Shown one piece after another: positions 9,510 through 18,238 of a stretch of 64,000 nt of DNA. This DNA comes from Cerina sp048266425. Its GTDB lineage: Bacteria; Bacteroidota; Bacteroidia; Flavobacteriales; Flavobacteriaceae. A program made the translations under genes and the position numbers. How positions within the stretch are numbered: position 1 is the stretch's first letter; each line of letters opens with the position of its first letter. The stretch spans positions 1-64,000 of the forward strand of contig JBLWZN010000002.1 of the NCBI GenBank assembly GCA_048266425.1, in the 5' to 3' direction. A model generated the notes under the pieces. That model was not told where the DNA came from, did no database searches, and saw only the letters and a program-made list of their open reading frames with translations.

Positions 9510-9749
9510 TTAGGCCAATATAGCTTTGTCTTTAGGTGTAGTAAAAGACAAAGCTTTCTTAATCTTGCCGTTTTTATATATAAATATTACGGAAACACTG
9601 TTTTCGGTATTAATTACGATTTTTTGTTTTGCAGAAGAATCAACAACGGTCGTGGTAATTGTTTTTACCTTTACAAGCTCCGTAGGGTTTTGAGCTTGGG
9701 CAGTGAATCCGATAACAAGAACAAAAATTAAGGTAATTAAGGTTTTCAT
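9510..9749 (-). CDS. Small exported protein of unknown function (79 aa)
   Basis: The open frame extends upstream to 9887, but the ATG at 9749 is chosen. It yields a compact signal peptide (MKTLITLIFVLVIGFTAQAQ), whereas the upstream extension has no such character. The mature part of about 59 residues is Lys/Thr/Val-rich (VKVKTITTTVVDSS and VIFIYKNGKIKKAL), suggesting a small beta-rich periplasmic protein. The family was not recognised. It lies in the same orientation as and downstream of the phospholipase C gene, 270 bp away, and is probably transcribed separately. Similar short exported proteins with this SSAKQKI...NTENSVSVIF style are common in Flavobacteria; that impression was not tested. 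Confidence 0.6.
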   Translation of the reverse strand: MKTLITLIFVLVIGFTAQAQNPTELVKVKTITTTVVDSSAKQKIVINTENSVSVIFIYKNGKIKKALSFTTPKDKAILA

Positions 9750-10019
9750 GACTTGGGTTTTGTTGTGTAAAGAACTCAACAATCCCCCTAACCACACGAA
9801 TTGCATCGCTGTAACACACTGTTTTTCGGTGTTTTGCAAAAGTTTGGTTGAAGCGTAAAAAAAATCCCATAAACGGTGGGCGACCAAAATTCACCTAAGC
9901 GATAAATGGTGCATTTAAACGAGCAGAATAAGTGTGGTATCCACCGCGATCGGCATTGTATTAAGAGATCTCCCTTAAATATTGGGAGCTGATCCGATCT
10001 AATTGTGGCTAAGGAACCC

Positions 10020-12191
10020 TTAGATTTCCATGGCCATAGCCGGATCGCTAACACTGGGCTTTCCTGTCTCTACCCTTCCTGCATACCTGTACACAAAGTC
10101 GTTTCCAACGGTTACCGAAAAATCGTACCAGTTGCCGCTGCTTTTTAAGGACCATTTCATTTTCTTCCTTTTTCCGCCTGCAATTTCAAAGATCCACGGC
10201 CCGCCGTAATCATAAGCATTTGAAGAAATTTTTGTAAGCATTGAAGAGTTTTCAGGATTATGGACCACAACCTTTATTCCTCCCTTGCTGTAATCGTAAT
10301 CCACGGTGATTTCAGGTTCTTCGGAATTGATGTTTCCTGAAAATTTTTGAAAGAACCCATTAGGCCCATAAACCTCCAGGTCATAGGAGCCTTGGTCTGG
10401 CCTTACCTCCCAGTCGTCCGCAAGGGACTTACCTGCCTCTACCGTATAACGTCTGGGAATACGGTCTAGGTGATTTAGGTCGTATACATGGTAAACGGCA
10501 CCGGCCTTACCCTGGTTTTCAAAAACCAGATTGATCTTATCGTCATTTTCCAACCTTTTGATATTTACATTTAGTCGATATGGAAGGGGCCGGGAATACC
10601 GAGTCCCCTTTTCTTGATAAAGCGGCATAGGATTCGCTGGGGCAGCCGCGAGCGGCAAAAGCTTGGATGCGGCATCCAGGGCAGGGTAGTTGGCGGTTTC
10701 GGGCATAACGGGAAACAAAGGGTCGTTTGGCGTGACAAAATCAAAGGCCGAGACCAAGTCACTGCTTACGGCACGATGCCAAGGACTAATAGCTGGAATG
10801 GTTACCCCAAAACGCTTTTCGATAAACTGCCCAACGGAAGTATGGTCCGCCACCTGGGAATCTACCCATCCCCCTTTGCTCCATGGGGAAATGATATAAA
10901 GCGGCACCCGGGGCCCGAATCCCCAAGGACGGATATTTCCCGAAATTGTATCCCGTCTGTCATGATAGACCCCTACATTTTCACTATCATCCTTAAATTC
11001 AGATGAAAGGTCAAACGGATCCTTATCATTATGAAAATACATCCCGGCGAGATCTGTGGTAGATTTGCCGGCGAGCGTTTTGTCCAGATTATAGGAAGGG
11101 ACCGCCGGTGCGGGAATATGATCAAAAAGTCCGTCGTTCTCGTCAAAGGTCAGAAAGAAAACGGTCTTGCTCCACACCTCGGGGTTGGCAGTGAGGGCAG
11201 TTAGTACCTCATGTGTAAAGTCTGCGCCCCGGTAAGGGCTGGAGGGGGCACCTGGGTGTTCCGAATTATCCGTGGAAGGCAATACCCAGGAGACCTGGGG
11301 TAGTTTTTTGTTCTTAACATCGTTCTCCAGATCTTGGAGCGACCAGTGCCGCATTCCCTTCTCGTAATTTGGAGATCCCGGCTTGGCATTTCGGAAACTC
11401 TCAAAGGCAAGTCCGCCGTGCATAGCTCCGGTCCAATTATCGTTGGGATCTTGATATATCTTCCAACTGATTCCCTCCTTTTCCAGTATATCCGGAATGG
11501 TGGGCCAGGTAAACGCATTGCCGTTGTAGGTATATCCTGGCTCGGGCATCTCACCCTTTATCCAACATCTCAGGTTTACGGGTTCCGAATCCTTGTCTGT
11601 ACAGTTGATCCCTGCTTCGCGCTTTTTGGGGTCAAAATTTGACCCGGACCAAAACATGATACGGTTGGGATCTGTACCAGTTGCTATGGAGCAATGGTAG
11701 GCATCGGAAAGGGTAAAAGCTTCGGCAAGGGCATACTGAAAGGGGATCTCCTCCCTTGTATAGTAAGCCATTGAGAAAGGGGTCTTGAACAACGGCCAAT
11801 AACCATACTTTCCCTGGTTCCAAGCAGCCTGAGTATCCGCAAAATCGTGAGGGGTCCCCTTGATCAAAGCTGCATTCGTGGTTTTACGATCGGCGCGATA
11901 GGGAGGAACTATTTTTTTTCCGTCAGACTGATAAAAAGCACGCTGACCGCTCTCCAAGGGAATCGGAAAACGATCTCCAAATCCACGCACCCCTTTCATT
12001 GCACCAAAATAATGATCAAAGGATCGATTCTCCTGCATCAGGATAACAATATGCTCCACATCCTTTATGGAACGGGAGGCATTGTGGGCCTCTACGGCCA
12101 AGGCTTTTTGAACCAACGGGGGCCAGAGGGTTGTGGCCAGACCGGCAGTAGCGGATAGTTTGATGAATTTTCTACGTTCTAGTTGGGCCAT
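10020..12191 (-). CDS. Phosphocholine-specific phospholipase C, Tat-exported
   Basis: This 723-aa protein has an N-terminal twin-arginine signal (ERRKFIK, R6-R7, followed by a hydrophobic Ala/Leu stretch) for export as a folded enzyme. QENRSFDHYFG (E54 onward) is the hallmark catalytic and metal-binding segment of the phospholipase C/AcpA superfamily. The order of motifs continues with FLTFDENDGLFDH (about 370) and a DHTSV segment (about 475). The C-terminal 200 residues look like two repeated beta domains (DUF756 type) typical of phosphocholine-specific PLC. The enzyme cleaves phosphatidylcholine or sphingomyelin to diacylglycerol or ceramide plus phosphocholine. Bacteroidota rarely make phosphatidylcholine, so external lipid or host membrane is the likely substrate (inference). 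It is monocistronic, with convergent and divergent neighbours. Confidence 0.92.
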   Translation of the reverse strand: MAQLERRKFIKLSATAGLATTLWPPLVQKALAVEAHNASRSIKDVEHIVILMQENRSFDHYFGAMKGVRGFGDRFPIPLESGQRAFYQSDGKKIVPPYRADRKTTNAALIKGTPHDFADTQAAWNQGKYGYWPLFKTPFSMAYYTREEIPFQYALAEAFTLSDAYHCSIATGTDPNRIMFWSGSNFDPKKREAGINCTDKDSEPVNLRCWIKGEMPEPGYTYNGNAFTWPTIPDILEKEGISWKIYQDPNDNWTGAMHGGLAFESFRNAKPGSPNYEKGMRHWSLQDLENDVKNKKLPQVSWVLPSTDNSEHPGAPSSPYRGADFTHEVLTALTANPEVWSKTVFFLTFDENDGLFDHIPAPAVPSYNLDKTLAGKSTTDLAGMYFHNDKDPFDLSSEFKDDSENVGVYHDRRDTISGNIRPWGFGPRVPLYIISPWSKGGWVDSQVADHTSVGQFIEKRFGVTIPAISPWHRAVSSDLVSAFDFVTPNDPLFPVMPETANYPALDAASKLLPLAAAPANPMPLYQEKGTRYSRPLPYRLNVNIKRLENDDKINLVFENQGKAGAVYHVYDLNHLDRIPRRYTVEAGKSLADDWEVRPDQGSYDLEVYGPNGFFQKFSGNINSEEPEITVDYDYSKGGIKVVVHNPENSSMLTKISSNAYDYGGPWIFEIAGGKRKKMKWSLKSSGNWYDFSVTVGNDFVYRYAGRVETGKPSVSDPAMAMEI

Positions 12192-12435
12192 CAGCGATAC
12201 TAATTTAAGTTACATCCCGACTCCTTTAAAGAGGCCCTCTCTAGAAATCGTGGTAAGGATTTCATGATGCTCGGAACCATCTTTGGAAGCAGATTGGAGA
12301 ATTAAGAAAAATCTCCCAACTATTCGTCGGGTTGCCTAAAGTTAATAAAAAGCACGTTAAACCTTTGTGTTTTATAAAAGTCCAAAAACAAACAACCTCA
12401 AGACAAAACCAAATTTAGAAATTAAAACAAATCCA

Positions 12436-13464
12436 ATGTTCAGAAAATTGTCCGCATTACCTCAGCTATTAATACTCTTTGCCGGACTTGCCTGTGTACA
12501 TTGCTCCAATAATCGCCCTAACGAGGAAGATATTCCCTCAGACATTTGGAACCTCCCCTTTTTCGGTTTTAATGCTAAAGGAACGTTAGAAGTAATCCAG
12601 CAAACAGGCTATGCCAACAGTTATTTCGACCAAATAAAATCTAAAGACATTAAAGAAAATCTAGTAGTAAGGGTAACAGGCGGGACCCAATCCCAGCTTA
12701 CCTATGGCAACGATTGGACGAAAGATAGAATATCCAATTGGGTAGCCTTGCAAAAAAAACATGGAATTCGCTTCATTTATGTCGTCAACGGAAACGATAG
12801 CCCAGTCAAGCAAGCGAACATTATAAAGAAATGGCTGGACGTTGGTGCACATTTCGATTTTATCGAGATGATGAACGAATATTATCTGCCAAAATATGCT
12901 CGCGGGGACACCAGCTTTGAAGAGGTAACGGAAGAAGTAACCCCGGAGAAATATGTGGACATCATCCTTCCCGTCTATTGGAAACAACTAGACCAGTTTC
13001 ACTTGCCTTATTATCTTATTTTTGCTCCAACAAGGTCGAACCCAGGTGCAAACGCAGTTATGGAGCATTGGAACGAAGTGTTGACTACTGCCATTCAAAA
13101 TAAATATCCCAATAGGCAACTCAACGCTACGATACATCTGTATATCCAAAACAAGAATGATATAAGCCAGTTCGATTATGGTCAAATCGACCGTTTGCGA
13201 AGTACCTTGCCTTCTGGTAGACATATCGCCGTTACGGAGGCCGGGGTCATAAACAAGGATTTGGATTATCAAATGGCAGGGGAAATGGCCATTGCACATT
13301 ATCGAAAAATCTTGGAACACCTACGCCCAAAAGACTACCTTCTTGATCAGATTCTATACAACTCATCAAAAAATAATAATACGGCGGCTTTAAATCCAGA
13401 ATACAATGGTGAAACACCTAAAGGCAAGGCAATCCTCCAATTTATTCTTGGAAAACTGCAATAA
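12436..13464 (+). CDS. Putative clan-A-like glycoside hydrolase lipoprotein
   Basis: The ATG at 12436 is preferred over the longer frame from 12367. It gives a 342-aa protein with a lipoprotein-like signal (MFRKLSALPQLLILFAGLAC, Cys20). The rest alternates predicted helices and strands in the manner of a TIM barrel. Two features recall retaining glycosidases of clan GH-A: FIEMMNEYY, with an Asn-Glu pair usual for the acid/base, and IAVTEAGVI about 120 residues later, with a Glu at a strand end usual for the nucleophile. I could not place it in a specific GH family. It is flanked by the phospholipase C (divergent) and the tRNA. The catalytic role is inference from motif placement. Confidence 0.5.
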   Translation: MFRKLSALPQLLILFAGLACVHCSNNRPNEEDIPSDIWNLPFFGFNAKGTLEVIQQTGYANSYFDQIKSKDIKENLVVRVTGGTQSQLTYGNDWTKDRISNWVALQKKHGIRFIYVVNGNDSPVKQANIIKKWLDVGAHFDFIEMMNEYYLPKYARGDTSFEEVTEEVTPEKYVDIILPVYWKQLDQFHLPYYLIFAPTRSNPGANAVMEHWNEVLTTAIQNKYPNRQLNATIHLYIQNKNDISQFDYGQIDRLRSTLPSGRHIAVTEAGVINKDLDYQMAGEMAIAHYRKILEHLRPKDYLLDQILYNSSKNNNTAALNPEYNGETPKGKAILQFILGKLQ

Positions 13465-13561
13465 TAATGGGCTATACCTTTATTTCCCAGTCAAATCGAT
13501 TGACAAATCATCAAAGAAAGGCAGAACAAAAGTAAGATTTTCGCCTGCCCATTGTATCTCG

Positions 13562-13634
13562 TGACCCCGCAGAGACTCGAACTCTGGACCCGTTGATTAA
13601 GAGTCAACTGCTCTACCAACTGAGCTACGAGGTC
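13562..13634 (-). tRNA. tRNA-Lys (anticodon CUU)
   Basis: The reverse complement folds as a 73-nt cloverleaf. The acceptor GACCTCG pairs with CGGGGTC with one G-T pair and discriminator A. The D arm is GCTC/GAGC. The anticodon stem is GTTGA/TCAAC with loop CTCTTAA, giving anticodon CTT. The variable loop is 5 nt, and the T arm is CAGAG-TTCGAGT-CTCTG. The terminal CCA is not encoded, so it must be added enzymatically. It stands alone between two plus-strand lipoprotein genes. Confidence 0.97.
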
Positions 13635-13761
13635 TTGTTAAATAGAAGTAAATTTAATTAAAAACCTACAATCCTTACCTAAAGGACATCTCAAAAAAAC
13701 AGGACGTTGGCCATTATCCTTTATCTTCGTGATTTTCAACAATAATCAAAACCCGATTCCC

Positions 13762-14670
13762 ATGTCAATAAAAAAAATACTGCCAGTCCTAGTATTAGGT
13801 ACTGCGCTTTTTAGTTGTAAGGAGGGGTCCAAGATCAAGGACACCGCAAAATTGGAAGCTGCTGCGCCTAAACTGGAACTTATTGCCGAAGTTCAGGGCC
13901 TGGCCCATTGCGAATCGGTGGTTTTTGATGCCGATAGAAACGTGCTGTACGTGTCGGTCCAAGAGGAAAAAGAGCCCAACGACGGGTCCATTGCCAAAGT
14001 TTCCTTGGAGGGGCAAATCTTGGAAGCCAACTTTGTTCAAGGTTTAAACGACCCCAAGGGAATTGCTCTTTATAAGGACAAACTCTATGTTTCCGATATA
14101 ACCGAACTTGTGGAGGCAGATCTAAATACGGGTAAGATTTTGCAAAAATATCCGGGCAAGGATGCCGAATTTTTAAACGATGTTGCCGTAGACAATGAAG
14201 GGAATGTCTATGTTTCCGATATGGCCACCTCCTCAATTTACAAATTGGACGCCAACGGAAAATTTGAAAGTTGTATTACTTCCGATGATCTGGAAGATCC
14301 AAACGGACTTTTGATCGATGGCAACACCCTGTATATTGCGGCTTGGGGAAAGCGAAGTGCGGACAATGCCAATAGCAATCCCAAAGGACGTTTGCTAAAG
14401 CTGGATATCCCCAGCAAAAAAATAACTCCGATCACCGTAGAACCTGTAGGGAATTTGGACGGACTCCAAACCTATAACGACTCTACCTTTTTAGTATCGG
14501 ACTGGTCTACGGGATCCCTGTATAAAATTTTGAAGGACGGTACGGCAACTCCCTTTTTTAGTGCCGAAAGGAGCGTGGGAGACATTCTGTACATTCCTTC
14601 CAAGCAACTATTGGGGCTGCCCATGAACACACAGAACAAAATGCTGCTGTACCGGGTAAAGGACAATTAA
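13762..14670 (+). CDS. SMP-30/gluconolactonase-like beta-propeller lipoprotein
   Basis: A GTG 33 bp upstream also opens the frame, but the ATG at 13762 gives a clean lipoprotein signal (MSIKKILPVLVLGTALFSC, Cys19) on a 302-aa protein. The body contains repeated blade-like segments of about 45 residues (NVLYVSVQEE, KLYVSDITE, NVYVSDMATSSIYKLD, TLYIAAWGK, TFLVSDWSTGSLYKI). This is the six-bladed propeller pattern of SMP-30/gluconolactonase/NHL-like proteins, which bind divalent metal and often hydrolyse sugar lactones. Lipid-anchored versions are widespread in Bacteroidota, with unproven substrates. No sugar-acid pathway genes are next to it. An imperfect -7-like TATCTTCG lies shortly upstream (about 13722-13729). 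Confidence 0.78.
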   Translation: MSIKKILPVLVLGTALFSCKEGSKIKDTAKLEAAAPKLELIAEVQGLAHCESVVFDADRNVLYVSVQEEKEPNDGSIAKVSLEGQILEANFVQGLNDPKGIALYKDKLYVSDITELVEADLNTGKILQKYPGKDAEFLNDVAVDNEGNVYVSDMATSSIYKLDANGKFESCITSDDLEDPNGLLIDGNTLYIAAWGKRSADNANSNPKGRLLKLDIPSKKITPITVEPVGNLDGLQTYNDSTFLVSDWSTGSLYKILKDGTATPFFSAERSVGDILYIPSKQLLGLPMNTQNKMLLYRVKDN

Positions 14671-14706
14671 TCCGACGATAAAAAAGAGGATTGGGGACAT
14701 GGCGGT

Positions 14707-15843
14707 CTAGTTGTACCGTACTTTGCGCATAACCCTTAATGATTCCTTTAAAGAACGGTAAATTGCGGGGTCAAACCCTTTTAGGATCTGGCGGGCATTT
14801 TCCATAATGTCCTTGGCCTCCTCGAATCCGTTGAGATAGCAGATAAGATGTGTAGCAGGGAACTGTTTTAAATCTTCGACCTCCGACGGATTTAAGGTGA
14901 CCCCTTTTTCCAATTTTTGAAGGACCGCATTATTGGCGTTGTAAATATGGTGCAATGTCTTCCGATTGTATTGGGGGGCTTCAAAAATCAGGTCACTGTT
15001 AATATGGTACGTACCATTGTCGGAAAAGGTAATTATCATTTTTTCCAAAGGATAGTATTTTTGTTCACCCCCAAGACCCAACTGTACATATTCCACTGTG
15101 GTAAAGGATTTTTCATCAAATGCTATCGTAATCTCGTCCAAGGCGGAATAAAACAGTTTTACCTGTTCGTTGATCAGTTCAATATCTACCCTGGAATAAT
15201 AGGTTTCACTTTTTACCTTTTTTTGACTTCCTGCCCAACAGACCACAAACTGTTCCTTGAACACCTTGTAGCTACTCGTCAGGTCACCGTGCCTGACATT
15301 GATAAAGTCGATTACCCCGTCCAAGGTAAGCTCAATATTGTTCTTGGCATGCTGTTCGATGGTGGCCACGATTTCCGAATTGATATCCTTGAGTTCCACT
15401 CCATAAGCTTTCGGCAGACTAATGCTTCCCTCACGAAAATAAACGGAACCTCCGTAATATTTCCATATATTTCTGCGCAAGGCGCACACCTTTCCCGAAG
15501 ATTTTATGGTCACCAAACCCACCACCTTACCTTCGGGCAAATGGGGAAAAGGAATGTTTTCGTAGGAAATCAATGGCGGATTATCTAGGTAGGCGTTGAC
15601 CAAATTTTGAATCTTGCTATCATCAAAGAAATCGACGCCCTCGATCTTATTGTCCTCATCCTCTACCCCGATCACAATAAAGGAATTGTTATTGGGATTG
15701 CTATTGGCCAGCGCACATACATGCTTTAAGAATTTGGCCTTTCCTTCCCGCTGGCCAATATCCACAAACCGCTTCTTGTCATAAAAGCTGTTCTCGTCGT
15801 TATGGGCGAGCAGGTTCTTTACGAGAAGGCGCTTATTGATCAT
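14707..15843 (-). CDS. AlbA_2 (Schlafen-type) domain ATP-binding protein
   Basis: This is a 378-aa cytosolic protein. The N-terminal 160 residues match the AlbA_2 (divergent AAA_4) domain. KRFVDIGQREGKAKFLKHVCALANSNPNNNSFIVIGVEDED carries the usual conserved E-K-x-x-FLK-x-V-x-A-x-AN...G/IGVED pattern, then IEGVDFFDD and YFREGS. The C-terminal 200 residues are not recognised and contain several aromatic-rich strands. AlbA_2 proteins are linked to nucleic-acid binding and RNA cleavage (Schlafen homology) and occur both as transcription regulators and in defence loci. The neighbours are metabolic, not defensive, so a host-regulatory role is as likely. It is convergent with the SMP-30 gene and separated from it by 36 bp. 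Confidence 0.75.
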   Translation of the reverse strand: MINKRLLVKNLLAHNDENSFYDKKRFVDIGQREGKAKFLKHVCALANSNPNNNSFIVIGVEDEDNKIEGVDFFDDSKIQNLVNAYLDNPPLISYENIPFPHLPEGKVVGLVTIKSSGKVCALRRNIWKYYGGSVYFREGSISLPKAYGVELKDINSEIVATIEQHAKNNIELTLDGVIDFINVRHGDLTSSYKVFKEQFVVCWAGSQKKVKSETYYSRVDIELINEQVKLFYSALDEITIAFDEKSFTTVEYVQLGLGGEQKYYPLEKMIITFSDNGTYHINSDLIFEAPQYNRKTLHHIYNANNAVLQKLEKGVTLNPSEVEDLKQFPATHLICYLNGFEEAKDIMENARQILKGFDPAIYRSLKESLRVMRKVRYN

Positions 15844-16063
15844 GACTTTGTAGGAAATTATTAAGTTACAGGATTAATGTGATATTGGGTTGAAAGTATA
15901 AATCAGTTGACGTTTTGAACATATTACAAATAATTCTATCTGAATCTATATTGATTTATCCGTTGACATTCAGGAACTAATGATAAACTCATAAACATAA
16001 ACCCTTGGGAGCACCTTAATATCTTCGCTAGATAAAATTTATGCGAGACCATATAATGGCAAA

Positions 16064-16864
16064 TTAGCCTCTATTAATAACCGTCGCATTTGCCTGGGCC
16101 GTAGGCAGCACAATTAGGTCGGCAATGTTCACATGGTAGGGTCGCGTGACCACAAAATGGATAATATCTGCAATGTCCACGGCCTTTAGTGGCTTGAACC
16201 CCTTATAAACCGAGGCGGCCCGCTCCGAATCCCCCTTGAACCGTACTTCGCTAAACTCGGTCTCTACGGCACCCGGATCTATGGACCCCACCCTGATCCC
16301 ATACGGATTAAGGTCTATCCGCATCCCTTGGGTAATGGCATCTACCGCATATTTACTCGCACAATACACGTTGCCTTTGGGATAAACTTCCTTACCGGCA
16401 ATGGACCCAATGTTGATGATATGGCCCGATTTCCGATCCACCATTTGTGGCATTACGGCCTTCGAAACATATAACAATCCCTTTACATTGATGTCTAGCA
16501 TTGCATCCCAATCCTCAGGGTCGCCATTTTCTATCGTATCCAATCCATGGGCGTTGCCGGCATTGTTGATTAGGATATCTATTTGGGAAAAAGCTGGGGG
16601 CAAGGAGGAAATCGACTCAAAAACAGCTTCCTTTTCCCTTACATCAAAATTCAATAGGTGTACCTTCGTTTGGGACCCCAGCTTCTGCTTCAATTCCGAG
16701 AGCCGATCTAGTCTTCGGCCACAAAGTATCAGATGTATTCCATTGGCCGCGAACAACTCTGCCGTGGCCCGACCAATACCGCTTGTCGCACCGGTGATGA
16801 GAGCGCATAACCCTTCCTGTCTTCCCCCTTGAAAGGAAGTATTATTGGGTTCTTTTTGTTTCAT
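16064..16864 (-). CDS. Short-chain dehydrogenase/reductase, YdfG-like
   Basis: This is a 266-aa classical SDR. The TGATSGIG nucleotide-binding motif is at residues 24-31, NNAG at about 100-103, and the catalytic set is S154 (GSIAG), Y167 and K171 (YCASK). CGRR shortly after the second strand suggests NADP(H) preference. The closest named group by motif layout is the YdfG/serine 3-dehydrogenase type acting on 3-hydroxy acids or malonic semialdehyde; the substrate is not certain. The N-terminal 15 residues are a polar extension before the Rossmann fold. It precedes the AlbA_2 gene in the same direction, with a 220-bp gap that argues for separate transcripts. Confidence 0.88.
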   Translation of the reverse strand: MKQKEPNNTSFQGGRQEGLCALITGATSGIGRATAELFAANGIHLILCGRRLDRLSELKQKLGSQTKVHLLNFDVREKEAVFESISSLPPAFSQIDILINNAGNAHGLDTIENGDPEDWDAMLDINVKGLLYVSKAVMPQMVDRKSGHIINIGSIAGKEVYPKGNVYCASKYAVDAITQGMRIDLNPYGIRVGSIDPGAVETEFSEVRFKGDSERAASVYKGFKPLKAVDIADIIHFVVTRPYHVNIADLIVLPTAQANATVINRG

Positions 16865-17132
16865 ATAAATTAATTTTAATATATTTCTTCCCTTTAAATA
16901 TCCTATATTTCCATTAAAGGGTTTTGGAGCCTTTTTACCTGTACCGATGAGTGGGCCATCAAATTATAAAATATATCCCTTAAACTCTTCATAAAACTTG
17001 GGCATTACCACAATATTTAACCATACATTAACAGCCTGTATCTAAATTAATTTTCAATTTGCGGTGCATTTTAACATAATTACATCCATGGCTCCTATTT
17101 AAACAGGCCTTAGGTATAAAAAAAGCAAAAAT

Positions 17133-18134
17133 ATGGAAGAAAATACTTTGGTCGACATAAGTGCGGTGAACGAGAAGATTGCCAAAGAGAGCGCATTTAT
17201 CGACTTACTTATTTTAGAGATGAACAAAGCTATCGTGGGACAAAAGCACATGATAGAACGTTTGCTCATCGGCCTTCTGGGACAGGGCCATATATTGTTG
17301 GAAGGTGTTCCCGGATTGGCTAAAACTTTGGCCATCAATTCCTTGGCAAAAGCGGTTCATGGAAGTTTTAGCAGGATTCAGTTTACCCCCGATCTTTTAC
17401 CCGCAGACGTAGTGGGCACCATGATATACAACATGAAGCTCAACGACTTTTCCATTAAAAAAGGGCCAATTTTCGCCAACTTTGTCTTGGCGGATGAGAT
17501 TAACCGGGCCCCGGCAAAAGTACAATCGGCACTACTGGAGGCAATGCAGGAAAAACAGGTTACCATTGGGGACGAGACATTTATCCTGGACAAGCCATTT
17601 TTGGTCATGGCCACCCAGAACCCTATAGAACAGGAAGGAACCTACCCATTGCCCGAGGCCCAGGTAGACCGATTTATGTTAAAAACGGTAATCGATTATC
17701 CCAAGATAAACGAGGAACAATTGATCATCCGTCAGAACCTTCAAGGCAGTTATAGCGATATTAAGCCGGTAGTTTCGGTCAATCAGATTTTGAGTGCCCA
17801 AAAGACCGTCCGTGAGGTCTATATGGACGAAAAAATAGAAAAATATATTTTGGATATTATTTTTGCCACGCGATATCCGGAAAAATACAATCTGGAAAAT
17901 CTAAAACCCTTGATCAGTTTTGGGGCATCGCCTCGGGGAAGCATCAACCTGGCCAGTGCGGCCAAATGCTATGCCTTTATAAAAAGGAGAGGCTATGTAG
18001 TACCAGAAGACGTGCGGGCCGTTATACATGACGTACTGCGCCATCGTATCGGAATCACCTACGAGGCAGAAGCCGAAAACGTTACTTCGGAAGAAATCAT
18101 CAACAAGATCGTCAACGAGATCGAAGTACCTTAA
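17133..18134 (+). CDS. moxR: MoxR-family AAA+ ATPase, first gene of the bat operon
   Basis: This 333-aa protein has Walker A GVPGLAKT (G58-T65), Walker B LADEINRAP (about 115-123) and the sensor ATQNPIEQEGTYPLPEAQ segment, all standard for MoxR. MoxR ATPases act as chaperones that remodel or mature partner proteins with von Willebrand factor A domains. It heads an eight-gene run on one strand with a DUF58 protein, two VWA proteins, TPR proteins and BatD-type proteins, the Bacteroidota bat (aerotolerance) arrangement. A clear consensus promoter was not found in the 268 bp upstream. A spacer with heptad repeats and a hairpin separates it from the DUF58 gene. Confidence 0.95.
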   Translation: MEENTLVDISAVNEKIAKESAFIDLLILEMNKAIVGQKHMIERLLIGLLGQGHILLEGVPGLAKTLAINSLAKAVHGSFSRIQFTPDLLPADVVGTMIYNMKLNDFSIKKGPIFANFVLADEINRAPAKVQSALLEAMQEKQVTIGDETFILDKPFLVMATQNPIEQEGTYPLPEAQVDRFMLKTVIDYPKINEEQLIIRQNLQGSYSDIKPVVSVNQILSAQKTVREVYMDEKIEKYILDIIFATRYPEKYNLENLKPLISFGASPRGSINLASAAKCYAFIKRRGYVVPEDVRAVIHDVLRHRIGITYEAEAENVTSEEIINKIVNEIEVP

Positions 18135-18137
18135 ACC

Positions 18138-18217
18138 AGTGGGCAGTACTCAGTGAGCAGTAGGCAGTTCAAAATTAAGATTTTGATTTCTGCCTCTTTT
18201 TACTGAATACCGTTTGC
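18138..18217 (+). repeat. Heptad repeat run and hairpin between moxR and DUF58
   Basis: Four 7-nt units follow one another from 18138 to 18165 (AGTGGGC, AGTACTC, AGTGAGC, AGTAGGC). They run into a hairpin in which AGGCAG (18162-18167) pairs with CTGCCT (18190-18195) and, inside it, TCAAAAT (18169-18175) pairs with ATTTTGA (18180-18186) around a TAAG loop. CTTTTT follows the stem. Downstream, ATACCGT occurs twice 14 nt apart (about 18206-18226), again a multiple of 7. The hairpin plus T-run could attenuate transcription into the DUF58 gene. Confidence 0.6.
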
Positions 18218-18238
18218 TGTATACCGTGCATTGAACAA

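Noticed and set aside
12367..12435. Upstream extension of the glycosidase-like gene
   Set aside because: The extra 23 residues are Asn/Lys-rich without signal character, and the ATG at 12436 starts an ideal lipoprotein signal.
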